This document shows positions 38,085 through 52,100 of a stretch of 64,000 nt of DNA, piece by piece (positions within the stretch are counted from its first letter, which is position 1; each line of letters begins with the position of its first letter). The position numbers and the translations under genes were made by a program. Origin of the DNA: Paraphysomonas bandaiensis (lineage: Eukaryota; Chrysophyceae); assembly GCA_965644295.1 (NCBI GenBank), contig CBFFRP010000143.1:160701-224700 (forward strand), given 5' to 3'. Below the pieces are notes generated by a model, which saw nothing but the letters and a program-made list of their open reading frames with translations, made no database searches and was not told the origin of the DNA.

Positions 38085-39490
38085 ATTAATGGAATGGAGT
38101 GATACGATGCATTTAGATGTATACTTTAATATCCATGATGCAGTCCAGTGGTCCACTCTATGCATGCATCACTATATATCTATATAAACAGCAGCGTATC
38201 GGCATCCTGTGTATATTTTTGTTCACATAAGCCTCTAATATTGAGAGAACAATTATGTGTATTATAGCCGTAGTTGTATGTAAGTAATATAGAGTATATT
38301 TGATTCAATTAATTACCGAAAACTAAGATGCTGACTGCCGACACGAGTACAGCTACGCATGTCCTGAGAGACGTATACCTGATATACAGCAGAGTAATAC
38401 AGTAAGATATAAGATACAAGGATCATGTCTCGTTGCTGCTGTATACCGTATATACTGCTGTATACAGTGACCTCTTAACACCCACATACAGTATGACCAG
38501 AAGATCCCAATGCAGCTCCATCCGTCACTCTCAAGCACAGGGATGCGGGATGCCGCCTACAGAAAGATCGCCTACTCCGCATTGACCCCTCTGCAATACA
38601 ACCACACATGATACTATGTTTCTCTGGCAATATCGAGATATCGGCTCCGCTTGACTTACCCTGAATATGTTACTGGTTTAGGAGTTAAGTGTAATTCTGT
38701 CAAATGTACTACCTGATTTTGCCATGGTTATGGATACTATCCCAAGCGACGCAGTGGGCAAACATTGAGCTCTATTTCTGACAGATACACACAGAGAGAA
38801 GGCCGCACGAACACTTGAAAAGTTGACAGTATAACATACCTATTAGTATCTGGATGATGTCATAAACAGATGTGAAATCTCTTCGAGTTATATAGTTCAT
38901 GGATTATTTTCGGGAAGGGTAATCGTGAATGGACTTTACGTTTTGTGTGTTTTGGTTCAGTAATAAAAGTAAGGGTCTATATCTTTTCTTTCAAAATTCG
39001 TTTTGTCACACAGAACTGACGAACTTATTTCACTAAAATTCTGGTGTGCGTAATCGTATCGCACATGCGTATACTCTTGTAGCGTTGTAATACTCGATAT
39101 ACTTGCTCTACATCGCTTCTGCAAGACCCTACTCTAAAAAAGACCAATACGTATAACTGATAATGCCGTCATCTTACAATACCAGCATACTCATTACATA
39201 TTACGCATGCACCTCCTCTGCTATATTTATTAAGCATGTTGGCAAGAATTTTCTTAAACCAGTTATTTTTTCTTTAGAAAACAATTCACTTCTTGTTATC
39301 GGAATGCTGTAACATTACATTGAGCTTCCTATCTAGTCTTGCCGGCTAACTACAGTTAGTTCTTCACATTGGAATCACTACAACAACACATGTGTTCATA
39401 AATCGAAATGCTTCAACTCCACCCCATAATAATATCACAACGCCCAGAAACCTATCTAGTAGTCAATATATTAAACGTGCTGTTATCCAA
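38085..39490. other. Intergenic region upstream of the sulfotransferase
   Basis: Several copies of the CAGCAG/CTGCTG motif with TATAC flanks occur at about 38187, 38386, 38435 and 38453-38465. A minus-strand ATG near 38725 opens MAKSG before a possible intron, followed by KSSGADISILPEKHS-like sequence, a conceivable tiny gene I could not complete. Nothing else is recognised. Confidence 0.35.
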
Positions 39491-41815
39491 CTATTTCTCT
39501 CCCAGTTTTCTTAGGGGTTTCCCAAATGAATTCCAGTTCGGACGAGCACCCTTTACACAAAATATGGTCATTCAAATAAACACACACACTAGGTATTTTA
39601 CCTCTTCTCCCATCTCCGCTCTGATTTGATCTAACTTCTTAGAAAGTGAATCCATCTTGGGCAAGTGGTGGGGTCTGGCAACTGCAAGCCGAGAAACTAG
39701 TGGCGGTGTTTCTCCTTTAGCTGATGACTGAACTGAAGATCCACCCTTAACATCACTTCCACCTTTTTCTGACGCTGTACATTCTGACAGAGAATTCGAC
39801 CGTGGTACGTCAACTGATGACCCTTTGATTGAGGCCTTTTGAGACTGTCTTTGTTTCCCCTCCGCGATATCATATTCATCGTCAAAAACTGTACCCGCGT
39901 CCTCGACGTGATCTGTAAAGGAGTGAGAATTTCGCGTAAGTGCTGCTTTTGCTCCTGCGGGTGTGGAAAGCTCATCTTTGGTAGCAGGCGAATCCTCTGG
40001 ATTGATCTGCTCAGATGTACTCTCAGTTGCCCCCGTTTCAATTACCCTCTTGGCCTCAGCAAGGCGGGCCGCTCGGTCACGGAACTCCTGTTCCAGAGCC
40101 GCCACAGTTTGCCAAATGGTAACACGACGTAAAGAAGGCCAATTGTCAATGCCATCAGGATAAGACTGAAGCTGGTACCCTCGTCCCTTAGCAGACACAT
40201 CCGGAAAACGGGAGTCGAGTAGGGGGTTTTCCTCACCACCGTCCACCACCGATACATAGATCACTTTCTGCAGCATAATACGGTCATGAGATACCACACG
40301 ATATTTATTGTCACAACATCACACATTAAAACACTCTGACAGACTACATATCAAATATAATATGTTCGACATACCTGGAAAACAATCGTAATAGTGATGA
40401 TCCCAGATGGGTGGTAGCATTTCGATGCAATCAGTTCCATTCGCTTAAGCGCCCTACAATTCAAAAGATTCAATACCATATCTAATATTATTATGATAAC
40501 AGTGCAATTGCAATATAAAACATGCACGAAGCAGCTTAATACAACGGTAGATACATAGTAAGCTCTCATACCTTTCCATTTCTGGTGTTGGAGCGAGTCG
40601 AAACTCAAAAAAAGAGTTGGTTGAGTCACCCTCTAACCACTTTGTCACAGATTCACCCAGCCCCATTCTACTCAATCTGTCTATGAGTGCACGCAAAGTT
40701 TCTTCTGACTTGTATATTTCTTCTTCAATAAAAGGCGTGAGGGAGTGGATCAGCTCCATAGGTTTTGTGAAGTAGGAAGCATTTGGCATACGGTTAACGT
40801 CACAAAAGTAGTTCAAACGGCTCTGCTGCATACGGAGTGCAGGTATGACATATGGCACATCAGTGAGATTAATAACAGGGGTCAATTGCACTCGACCAGT
40901 GTAGCACCAGCTACCAAAACGAAAGAGTGCCTCGTGGTGAACGGAGAGCGTGCCGGTGTCATGATTTGGCTCACTTTTCATAATGCAGTACGTTTGAATA
41001 TACTTATCACTTGATAAGTTGGATGTGCTCAGTTTGGGAATATCTCGATCAATGTCGACGCCACCGTTTACTTTAGCCGTTAGAGTATGCCAGAGCGTTA
41101 GTTTTTTCCAAAACGACAAGTTCTCTGGATAGCTCGCGATATGCAGACCTTGTCCGTGGCTGGATACATTAGGGAATCGCACATCCAATAAGTGCTGGTC
41201 ACCTTCACCAGCCTGGAGAACAAAGTATAGTACTCCTTCAAAGTAAATAGCAATTATAATCAGGCCACGAGAGTATGTTTTGCTCGCTACAAGGGATACT
41301 TTTTTCATGAAAGGGGGAGGGTCCATTGTCAATTCAAAATAAGTGGATGCGTTATCATCATCAATCCACGAGAAGACAGACGACCACTTGTTTAACTCAC
41401 GGTCGACATGTTCGGAAGTGATTTCCTTTGCAATGAACTCACATGCATCAGAGACAAAGTCAAGGGGATTCGACACATCAGGATGAACAGATATACTACA
41501 AATAGTTGTGTTACGGAACATCTGTATATTCAATGACATCGCCTACCTGCTAGTATTACAATAGTAGCGAAGAGATCCCTGTTGCCGCTGTAGCGTTGGT
41601 ATGATGATGGGAAGATCAGCTGTACCTATAGTTGTTCCAGAGAAATCTATTGGGCCTTTATAGCACCAATTCCCGCATCGAAAAAATACTTCATTCATAT
41701 TAAAGGCATCTTTTTCATCCTGCTCAGGAGAGGGATAAATAACATACGTTTGATTATATCCCTCGCGCATGGAAACAGCCGTAGCACTGGGCACCTCCTT
41801 CGCGTCTCCGCTCAT
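39491..41815 (-). CDS. 665-aa protein with two tandem copies of an unrecognised module
   Basis: Five exons (39491-39550, 39602-40267, 40375-40453, 40572-41495, 41547-41815) join in phase to 665 aa. I do not recognise the family. A module of about 190 residues occurs twice. Matching landmarks, copy one then copy two: NQTYVIYPS / IQTYCIMKS; FFRCGNWCYKGPI / LFRFGSWCYTGRV; ADLPIIIPTLQRQQGSLRYY / DVPYVIPALRMQQSRLNYF; STYFELTMDPPPFMKKV / NSFFEFRLAPTPEMERA; LLDVRFPNVSSHGQGL / LLDSRFPDVSAKGRGY; FWKKLTLWHTL / SLRRVTIWQTV. The alternating strand/helix pattern suggests a lipid-binding or PH/START-like fold, which is only a guess. The C-terminal third is disordered and Ser-rich, with a final basic segment. 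There is no signal peptide or TM segment. The gene is divergent from the beta-helix gene. Confidence 0.75.
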
Positions 41816-42280
41816 AGTGAAAGCTCTCTGTTATTTATATTATGTAAGACTGAAACCTAATTGATATGATTTTAATGCATATCGCTATCTAATACATCAA
41901 CAGAGATATCAACCCTGCCTCTTATTGGCACCCAAGTTATGGATATATAGTTGTATCAGGGTCGTGGAGCTCCGCCTTAATTTAAACAGCCAGAATTCCG
42001 TCCGAATTCTCGTTTTAACATCCGCATGTACGTATACAGCACAGCAGTATGCGTATGCTGCTGTATATATAGCTGTGTACTACTGCATAGATACATACGT
42101 ACCTATACAGAGATGTTAAGGGACTGAGCTGTTCGGATATCCGGGGTACGGTACGATATACAGGACTACAGCTATATATACCGTATACCCCACACTGGCG
42201 TGCCAAGACTGCTTGGAGTGCTGTCAGCTGCAGGTGTATGTAGACGGCACAGATCTGCAGAGGAATCTCCTCTCATCTCA
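41816..42280. promoter_or_regulatory. Divergent promoter between the two-module gene and the beta-helix gene
   Basis: Contains GTATACAGCACAGCAGTATG (42032-42051) and GCTGCTGTATATATAG just after, the same motif class seen upstream of other genes. Confidence 0.35.
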
Positions 42281-45200
42281 ATGAAAGAATGCATCTTTAT
42301 GGCCCATTGCACTGTTATCATGCTGCTGGTGCTGCTGGCCTGTGCAGCTGCGATGAAACAGTCCGAATGGAGTCCTCGTCCGGCCTATGCAGAGTCCACG
42401 TGGAGTATATCGCTTAGTTTAGATGATACAGCCACTGTATGTGAACCGATTGGTCTTCTTCACTCTGTCAATGTTTCTTCTGTTAGTGTTGATGTTAGGA
42501 ATGCACTCACTAATGAAAGTTATGGTGGCGATCGTATTTTAAAGTTTGTTCGAATCTCACCACCCGGCGACCATGATGTAGAGAGTGCAGTTTGTCTTGA
42601 AGTTGAAGGTTCAAAGGATGAATCTTTTTCTGAATACTGTGGTACTGTTTATTCTCTTTCTGCATGGGATGTGGTCAGACATTTTATTGATATTGAAGGC
42701 CACTGGAGCGTATGTTTTAAACTTGCAAATGAGTTTGTTGTGTATGCTATGCCACGACAACATCATTTCTCATATAATCATTCTGGTCAGTATGTGTTTA
42801 CGAATTCCGTTAATGTAACTAGCTTTATCACTGTTACTTCCCTCTTGGAGTGGGATGAGCCAGCCCCCAACAATGGCAAAGATATATTAATTCAGCTTGA
42901 GTATGCGGCTACCCCTGTGGTAGTGGTAGTAGACTCTGTATTGGACTCTCTCCCCGATGCCTCGCTTTGTAGCCCTAACGGTAGTGCCACGAGTGGGTCG
43001 TGTACTCTTCGATCGGCGATGGCGTACTGTATCTCGATTTCTTCCACATCAGAGAAATGCATCATTACAATGCCCTCGGATGAGACAATCTTTCTCAACG
43101 ACACTCTTGGTGAGTTGGAAATAGAAGATGTCACCGTCGGTATTACGTTAGAGGGCAATGGTTGCACTCTATCTACCAAATCAGCAGAGCGGAATTCGGT
43201 TAGAATGCTCAGGGCTCTAGTATCCACTTCTCATGTTCTTCACTTGGCCCTGAAAAACTTGAATGTAGAGCAATTCGGAGATGGATCGACAGATGGAGGT
43301 GCGATATATCTCGAAGGGGTTACATCAGTTCGTTTTGATAATGTATCATTTGTACAAAACTGGGGGCTGCAAGGTGGATCAATATATGCGACAGATTGCA
43401 GCAACGTTAGTATCACAGACAGTCACTTTATGATGTCGAAGGCCGAAGGCGATGGCGGTGCAATATATGTTGATGAATACTGTGATGATTGGAGTATCAC
43501 CAACACATTGTTTATCAGTAATAACGCCTCTACTGGAAATGGTGGAGCTGTGTGCTCTAACTCCCATAACAACTACATGTGTTTCAGTGGCTGTGTCTTT
43601 ACTGGTAATGAAGCAAGTTATGGCGGTGGTGTGTCATTTGAATATCTATCAAATGACATCGATATATTGAATACTTCGTTTTCAGATAATGTGGGCACAG
43701 AAGGTTCTAGTATATATCTGAATAATATCATCGACACTGTTTCAATCGACAATTGTAGTTTTGTTGGGGACCTTGCCCAGATTGGTGTTCTGAGTGTTAC
43801 TTCTTCGTGCTCTGACGTGTGGATAACAAATAGTGTGTTCCGAGATAATATTGCGACTTCCTTTAGTGTCATTGTTCTTTCGATTAGTAATGATCACATT
43901 TATATGGAAGGCTTACTATTCGAATCAAACATTGTATATCAAGGGGCAGTGGGAATTCTCTACAGTAATTCGTATGTAACTATAACGCGCTGTGAATTTA
44001 GAGACAACACCGGTTTAATAGGTTCCGCCCTATATGTCATGACGGGAAACTTTGATTACACTGTTGAAGATACCACTTTTACTAGGAACAGTTGTCAGGG
44101 CTCTGGCGCTGTATATGTAGCTGATACTAATACTTATAATTCATTTCGAAACTGTACGTGGACAGATAATGTAGCCGTCTCTGGGGCAGGTGGAGGTCTT
44201 TTATTTGGAGCGATGAATAATTTTCTCTCCATAGAAGATTGCAGATTTTATAATAACTCTGCGGATACTAATGGGGGAGCATTGGCTATACTTGACCAGC
44301 ACTATGACATCAGCCTATTGAATTGTACTTTTGAAGCGAACAATGCTGGACTCTACGGTGGCAATGTCTATATTTCGCAAATGAATAATGCTATTAGAAT
44401 TGAGAAATGTGGTATGAGCAGCGGAACTGCAGCATATGGAGGAGGAATTCGATTTGAATACAGTAATTCCATGATTAACATGATGGATTGCATGTTTCAG
44501 CATAATGCTGGTATGGAACACTCAGCGTTGTCTTTGGGTAAACTGAATACCCAGGTTAAGATTACAAATTGCAATTTTGTAAACAACTCTGCTTTGATTT
44601 CTGGTTCGGGTGGTGCCATTGGTGCCACAGAGAGTAATGCATTTGTTGAGATTCATGACTGTCAGTTCATTAAAAATATGGCACCTCTCCATGGTAGGAA
44701 GTCTTCGACCTATACTCATAGGATTAGTCATTGATAATGTTTTTTAGGCGGCGCTATAGTGCTCTCGAAAAGCAACACATATATTAGCTTGCGGAGATCC
44801 TTATTCGAGGCAAACGAAGCAGCTTACAATGGGGGAGCTATTTTTATGGACGGCAACAATTACTATATCGAGGTATCACATTGCACCTTTACCAGAAACA
44901 TCGCGACCTATGACGGTGGAGCAGTGCATGTCGCGTACCATGGTGTTCAAATATACTTTGATTTTTCAGTGTTCTTGTTTAACAAAGCTATGAATGGAGC
45001 AGGGATCTGTATCAATAGTCAAAACATTGACGTTTTTGTTGAGAATAGTGTCTTTTTTACAAACGTAGTTAGTGATAAAGGTGGAGCTGTATTTATTAAA
45101 GATAGCAATATCCGAGTATTTCTATTCAATAACTCGATTGAGTTTAATTCAGCCCTCTACGGTGGTGGTATTTCCATGCGCAGTGGAAATCAAATGACAA

Positions 45201-48200
45201 ATATTGCGAACTGCACATTTATGAGCAATACTGGACGCAGTGCTGGAGGTGCTGTGTATTCCTCTATTTCCAACAACAACTTTGTCATTGAGCAGTGTAC
45301 TTTAAGTCAGAATGACGCGGCTTATGGAGCAGCTGTTATACTTGGAGAAGATCATCGAAATTTCACCATGAGAAATTGCAATGTTTATGGAAATAAAGCA
45401 ACATATGGGGCAGCGGTATACATATCTAGTTTTAACTCAGGCATTTCCATTGCAGCATGCAATATTACCGGAAATGAGGCAACTTCGAGTGGGGGTGGAA
45501 TATATAGTTTAGCTGAGAACATTGTGGTTGAGTACTCAATCGTAAGTGAAAACAGGGCACAGATTGGAGCAGGCATGTTTGTTGATACAAACGAAATAAT
45601 TCGAATTTACCGCAGTGATTTTGTTAATAATACTGCCTCTGCACAAGGTGGTGGTATTACTGCTACAAAATGCACATTTATTTATGTACTGGAATCCAAA
45701 TTTTTGCGTAACAGTGGGATGAGTGGAGGTGCTATTGTACTCATCAAGAATAACGCCATTCGTATCAGTGAAAGTGATTTCGTATTAAACAATGGTTCGC
45801 TCGGTGGAGCAATACTAAGCACTTATTCAATCAATGTGTCTTTTAATGGCTGTGTATTCGACAGCAATCTCGCTGAGACTGGAGGAGCGTGTTATTCCAC
45901 AAACGATGAACTATTAGAGTACGTTGCAGTGGCTTTTTATAGTAATTCTGCTGATCAAGGTGGTGCTCTTTATCTGCGACAGTCAGATAATTGCAGTGTC
46001 ACATCTTGTGTTTTTAGCAATAATAAAGCTTCAACTAGTTCAGGGTCTGCTATTTGGATATCGGATTCGCCGTCAAGGCTGACCACTAGTCAATTCGTTA
46101 GTAACAGTGCCAACAGTGGCGGTGGTACCGTATACTGGTCTGCTTTGAGTGGAATGATGGAGCCAGACGGTTTGCGTACAGATAGCAATTTATTCAGAAA
46201 TAACTCTGCTGCATATGGAGCCGACTGGGCCACCGAAGGCATCAGAATCGATATTGATAAGAGCGTTATAAATGTTGATCAATACAGTTCTCCTATTCCC
46301 GAATTGAGTGTGGTGATGCAGGATTACTATGATCAAACTGTCGTAACTGAATCTGCGGCTTTAGTTGAGATATCTATTCTCTCCGAATATTTGACGCCGG
46401 AAATGTGTTACGACGGTGTGGGATACATAACAGGCGATTACGTTGAGTTTATGGTTGGCGGAGTTGCTAATATTTCGAATCTTCAAGCGTATTGTGCTCC
46501 TGGTTATACTTTAGGTCTTAATGTGTCGACCTCATCTTTTTGCGTGGAATCGGTGAGTTTGTCTCTTACAGCATCATTTCTATTGAATTTCAGGGAATGT
46601 TCACGTGGCGAGTACTATAGTAGTAAAGCATGCTTATTGTGTGGTAATGGTACGTACAGTCTAAAGGAAAATGCCGATTTATCGGTGACGCAGTGTGTTG
46701 AATGTCCACAAAAAGCAGATTCTTGTTATGGGGACCAGTTGAAGCTGAAAGAAGGTTACTGGCGTATGAATTACGATGCGACGAGTATTCTTGCATGTCC
46801 ACTTGACAAGAGAAGCTGCATTGGTGGTTGGGGTACAGGGAACGATCTCTGTGCAGAGGGTCATATTGGCGCCCTATGTGCCGTGTGTGACGCATCGTAT
46901 TACTATAATTCAGCTTCAGGGAAGTGTGAAAAATGCGAGGAGTCAAGCTGGGGTGACCCACTGATGTTTATTGGTGTCATTATTGTCATAGCAACTCTTT
47001 TATTTCTCGTAGTAAAGAGATCTCCCGATTCATCACCGACTAGCTTATTGAAAAAAGTGACCATCGAAGTAATGACCTGGTGGGGTGTACGGTTTGAGAA
47101 CAGAATGGAATTAGATGAATATCTTGCCATCCTAACACGCCGTCTTCAATCCCGGCTGAAGGTCTACGTGGTGTTTTATCAAATCGTGTCATCACTGCCG
47201 TTTGTATTGTATGATTCTAAGTTTCCTCTGTCCTATATGGAGATTGCTTCGGTGCTGAATGTGGCGAGCCTTACTGCCTCTCACAGTTCCCTTGTTGGGT
47301 GTAGTTTCGCGAAACTGGACTATGTTGATTTCCTTATGATTGACACTCTATACCCGATTGCGTTAAGTCTCTGTATGTGGTGCGTTTGTAGAATACATAC
47401 GTTTCTAAAGTGTAGAACTGGTCTTGCATATGGCACACATGAAATAGTGAAGCTGCAGTCTAATTATTTCTCAGTATGGTTGATGATTATATATCTCTTA
47501 TTACCAGGAATATCAACAACTATATTTCGAACCTACAGCTGCCAAAATATTGATCCAGATAATGTGGAAGAAGGTTCTAATTGGTACATGCGAGCAGACT
47601 ACAGCGTATCGTGTTCTTCTAACAGATACTTCTTTGGAGCATCATGGGCGACAGTTATGCTTGTAGTATACCCCATCGGGATCCCATTTTTATTCTTTGT
47701 GCTTCTCTATCGGTCCCGTGATACGATTAAGAGTAGACACATGGTTTCGAGAAATACAGAATGCGAATCGATCAGGGAAGTAGAACTCAAGCCTTTACGA
47801 ATTTTGTATGACTTTTACAAGCCTGAACGATGGTGGTGGGAGCTTGTTGAAACATCCTTTCGTTTAAACTTTACCGGGCTATTGATAGTTGTTAAACAAG
47901 GATCTGCTACCCAAGTCATCGTGGGGATAGCAGTTGCAATTGCTTATATTAAATTGTACCATGTGTATATGCCGTATTCAGATTCATTCATCGGATCTAT
48001 TAAAGAATTGACCATGTGGCAACTATTTACGGTGCTGCTTCTTGTGCTTATTGTCAAAGCTGATTTTAGCGCTGTTAGCGACGCGAGACTGGTTGTTGCA
48101 TTCATATTTGCCGTCTTTATCAATCTCATATTCGAAATGGTATTGGTATTCATTCGTGCTGTTAATAAGGATGGTGCAGCAAGTAAGTGTGATATTTTAG

Positions 48201-48325
48201 GACATAATGATGACGTCATTGTGCACAATGAAGTTGGGAACGAAGTTTTACGGCGTCGTTCTCCAAAGGCTGATGTCCAAAAAGCTGTAGAGCTTCAGGA
48301 ACGACAGATATCAACTTGCTTTTGA
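42281..48325 (+). CDS. Giant surface protein: right-handed beta-helix ectodomain, Cys-rich stalk and multi-TM C-terminus
   Basis: Two exons (42281-44693, 44748-48325) join in phase to 1996 aa. The signal peptide has hydrophobic core VIMLLVLLACAAA. After a beta-rich N-terminal region comes CTLRSAMAYC, the CSLREA-type cap that precedes parallel beta-helices. About 1000 residues then follow of 20-30-residue repeats with GGAI[YF], GGAV and NxA/NNSA turns and recurring Asn/Cys ladders, like chlamydial polymorphic membrane proteins and pectate-lyase-fold adhesins. A Cys-rich stalk (CLLCGNGTYS, CVECPQKADSC, GALCAVCDASYYY, CEKCEE) leads to about seven or eight hydrophobic segments, the first being FIGVIIVIATLLFLVV, and a charged tail. 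Likely a plasma-membrane adhesion or sensing protein. Start: ATG 42281, immediately before the signal peptide; an open frame upstream lacks an ATG. Confidence 0.85.
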
Positions 48326-48703
48326 GATATTGGTAATCTTCGAAAGATCAAAGATGCAGTCATTTCGTTTATACCTCAGTATTTCTAAATATAGTATATA
48401 TAATATTTTCTAACTAAACATTTCTAAAATGCCATTTCTGTCGCACTGAATATTTTAAACAATTTAGTCACTTGTATATTGCATGTGTTGAGCTCTGCCC
48501 TACTCTATACCAGGGATAGGGAACAATATATTGCAATACTATTGTTAGATAGCGTCCCATCAATAGTATTGATGGATTTTTTAAACCGGTCCTACAATAC
48601 AATTAAAATATATTGTCAATGTATTGCAATATATTAGTATGACTAATCAGTAGGTAAACGCATCCGTAGATTTCATTTTTAGTATTAGTCATTAAGATCA
48701 CAT
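48326..48703. other. Intergenic DNA with an old repeat, left flank of the copia element
   Basis: About 48520-48640 resembles positions 64-182 of this window (shared core TAGCGTCCCATCAATAGTAT). The target duplication CACAT of the adjacent element is at 48699-48703. Confidence 0.5.
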
Positions 48704-48995
48704 TAACAGAAGTTGACATTATTTGCTAAGGTTTACTATTCTCAACTGATAAGATGAAATTATAAACATTACATGATAAAGAACCTAAGTTGTGTTCGAT
48801 GTGTTCAACACCATTCATTTACTACTATAGTGTACAACCACACACTCAGTCATCGTATCCTGTATAGTCATCCACTTCTACTTCAGTTTCATACTACATA
48901 ATATAATGTACTAATTACATATATATCTTTCGATCCTTGCATCTCACATAATACTGCACTCAATTGCAAGTATATAGAATCTTCAGATCTCAACA
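48704..48995 (-). repeat. 3' LTR of the copia element
   Basis: 292 bp, identical by eye to 53703-53994. A polypurine tract GAGGGGGAG (48996-49004, minus strand) abuts its inner edge, as expected for plus-strand priming. Confidence 0.95.
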
Positions 48996-49119
48996 CTCCC
49001 CCTCAATTGAGTGTTGTACTATGACGCCTCCCAGCTATTGAATGCCTGAGATAAAAAAATTCTTGACAGTAAAATAGACTCATCTCTAAGTCTAAACCTC
49101 TGTCTAAAAAACTCAGTAC

Positions 49120-52100
49120 CTACTTGCGCCTTCTTTTATCCCTTGGTCCCTCATTAATCACTTCAGTGGAACTCTTAACTTTCTCTCCAAGATTTCTCTT
49201 TCTCTGCTCCATATATGATAAACCAACCAATGACTTTGTATAAATATCTGCTGCTTGTTGCGATGTATGCACATGCACTAACTTAATCGTATTGAACTGA
49301 TTGGGATCCACGTGCTCTCTCACCATGTGATACTTAATCTCAATGTGCTTCGACTTCTTGTGAAACACTGGGTTTTCGGCCAAATCCTGGGCACTCTGAC
49401 TGTCGATGAAGAATGGTGTGGGTTTGATGAGCCTCAACTTAATCTCACCCGTCACCCCCCGAACCCATAGCACTTCTTGGAGACCCGAGTAAATACACTG
49501 ATACTCAGACTGCATGCTTGACGTTGCCACTGTCGTCTGCAGTTTGGACTGCCAGACTATAGGCCCTCCCGCTGCAAACCCAACGTACCCCGACGTGGAC
49601 TTCCTGGAGAGCTGATCTCCCGCCCAATCCGCGTCAGTAAACATATGGAAGTCGAACCGTCTACTCCCATATTGAATCCCTTTGTCAATAGAACCACGAA
49701 TATATTGCCATACATGTGTTAATAGCTTGCATACTTCAATATTCACCTTATTACTGAACCGAGACAGTACTCCCACTGCATAGGCAATATCCGGCCTCGT
49801 GTTCATCGATAGATATAGTAATGCACCTATCAGCGGCCGATATGGGAAGTTATCTACTATAAGCTGTTCCTCCTCGGTATGCTCATGCCGCGCCCCTTTT
49901 GCCACTAAATCCATTGCTTCCGCCGGTAGAGGACTCTTCCGTACCTTTCGCGGTGGCCCAAGATACTTTTCAAACTTTTCTAAGATCTTAGCCGCATATA
50001 CTGATTGGTCAAGACGAATATACTCTGGCGTTCTTGTGACTCGAACATTCAGAAAATGTTCCATCTCGCCCATATCCTTCATATCAAACCGGGCACACAG
50101 TTGAGCTTTAATATCCTTCACTATGTTGACATCACGACCTAACACTAGGATATCATCCACATATATCGTTAATAATATCAATTCATCGCCCTTATACTGA
50201 TAATACAAACACGGGTCTAATACACATGGTTTAAAATGCATAGATCGTATGAATTTATCCAATGTTTTCCACCACGACCGCGGGGAACTCCGAAGCCCGT
50301 ATAACGACTTCTTCAACTTAAAGCAGTACCCCTCAGGCAGCTGAAAGTCCGGAGTTGCCTTCATATATACATCCCCCTCTATATCTGCATATAGAAATGC
50401 GTTAGACACATCCAGTTGATGAATTACCATGTTCATCACGAAAGCTATGGCGATTAACAGTCGCACTGTTACCCCCTTAACAACGGGTGCGAAATGGTTC
50501 GCCCAACCACTCGACTGCTGTCCACAACCGATTGCTACAAGACGAGCCTTATATCGGCGGACCTCTCCCTCCTTATCGTACTTCTTTCCATAGACGTACT
50601 TGGAGTGCAGTGGGACGACTCCGTCCGGTATACGAGTCACCTCCATGGTATCTCGCTTCGCCAAACCCTCTCGCTCTACACGGCGAGCTCGTCTCCACTC
50701 CCTGTGCTCGGCACTCTCCAAGGACTCACGATGTGTCTGAGGCACTGTCGACTCTTCCGCTGACATCCACACTGAGTCTGCCTCCTGTAAAAGGTCACTC
50801 ACATCACTCTCATCACTCAAATGATGGATTTGTCCTAACACCGACACATTCGTTACCGTCCTTGGAGTTCTTGCGCGTTTGCCGTGCGGATGATTCTCGG
50901 CAGGGGTCCCTTCCCCCGAAGGTAATGCTGAGTCAGCCTGGGGCTGCACCTGCCCACTTTCCGACTGCTGTGGCACCACTCCGCTGATACCGCCGTCACG
51001 GTTGTCAGTAACTCTGGCCCTAACCACCCTCTGCGCAAGATCCTCTGTCATCTTCTTGATGTCAGCAATATGAATAGGAGTTTTATCCTCCACTTGAACC
51101 TGGTTACCAGTAACCAACGACCGGTATCCCACAATAAGTCCCTTCCTTATCACCACTCTGTTAGTCTTGTATAGCAGACCACCATCCTCATGGTGCTTTC
51201 CGATAAGATACTCAAACTCACCCGGTTGACGAGCCTCGGGATCTATAGCCACTTGAGCCTCCTCCAGCTCTCTATAATAATCCTGAGACCTCTCAGGTAC
51301 CGATTCATCAAATAATACATGTACAGAGTGTACTACGGTGTCCCCCACTAGCACCTTGTATCCTTTTCGATCAGCTGGATACCCTATGAAATAACCTGTC
51401 ATTGCTTTGTCCTCCCAGTCCTTCCTCCTGTCGGCCTTGGGTGTTAGCACATATGCTTTGCACCCCCATTTCCGTAGCCACGATAGGCTGGGAACGCTCC
51501 CCCCTGGGACACACTCATATGGAGACATCCATCCTTGCCACGTCCGAGTTGGCATTCGTCGCACAATGTAACATGCAGTTTGATAAGCATCAGACCAGAA
51601 CGACTTTGGAAGTCCAGATGCCGTCAACATCGTCAGTGTCATCTCCCCAATTGTTCGGAATTTCCTCTCAGACACCGCGTTGAGCTCTGGCGTGTCTCGT
51701 GTTGTATGTGACACCCGAGTCCCATATCGCTGCAACAGATACTCTCTTATCTGCTGACTAATAAGTTCGGATCCTCCATCGGCATGATACTCCACTATAC
51801 GGTTCCACCCCTCGTACTTCACTAAGTGGACCTCGCACAAGTGTCGTAGACATTTGAACACCTCCTCTCCGCTTCGAGTCCTCAATCCATATTCCCATAT
51901 CATCTTTGTTGCTAAGTCCGTAAATAGGAGCACGTACTTATACCCTTGTCTGGATTCACAATTGAGATAGACGGAGATGTCCGCTGTTACTCTTTCCAGG
52001 AACCTGACTGCGCTTAGCTCTTCGTTGTCCCGTGATTTGAACGAATGCCTGGTTATCTTCGCCTTGGCACACCATTTACACAGGGGTTTCTTGCAACTCT

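Noticed and set aside
38085-38165. Upstream in-frame ATG for the sulfotransferase
   Set aside because: The 27 extra residues are not sulfotransferase-like. The second ATG gives the usual N-terminal length, though the longer form cannot be excluded.
46544-46594. Possible extra intron in the beta-helix gene (GTGAGT...TTTCAG)
   Set aside because: Removing the 41 nt breaks the frame into an early stop, while leaving it keeps the frame into the Cys-rich stalk.
50487-50987. 166-codon plus-strand ORF inside the copia element
   Set aside because: Antisense shadow of Gag-Pol, with no recognisable domain.
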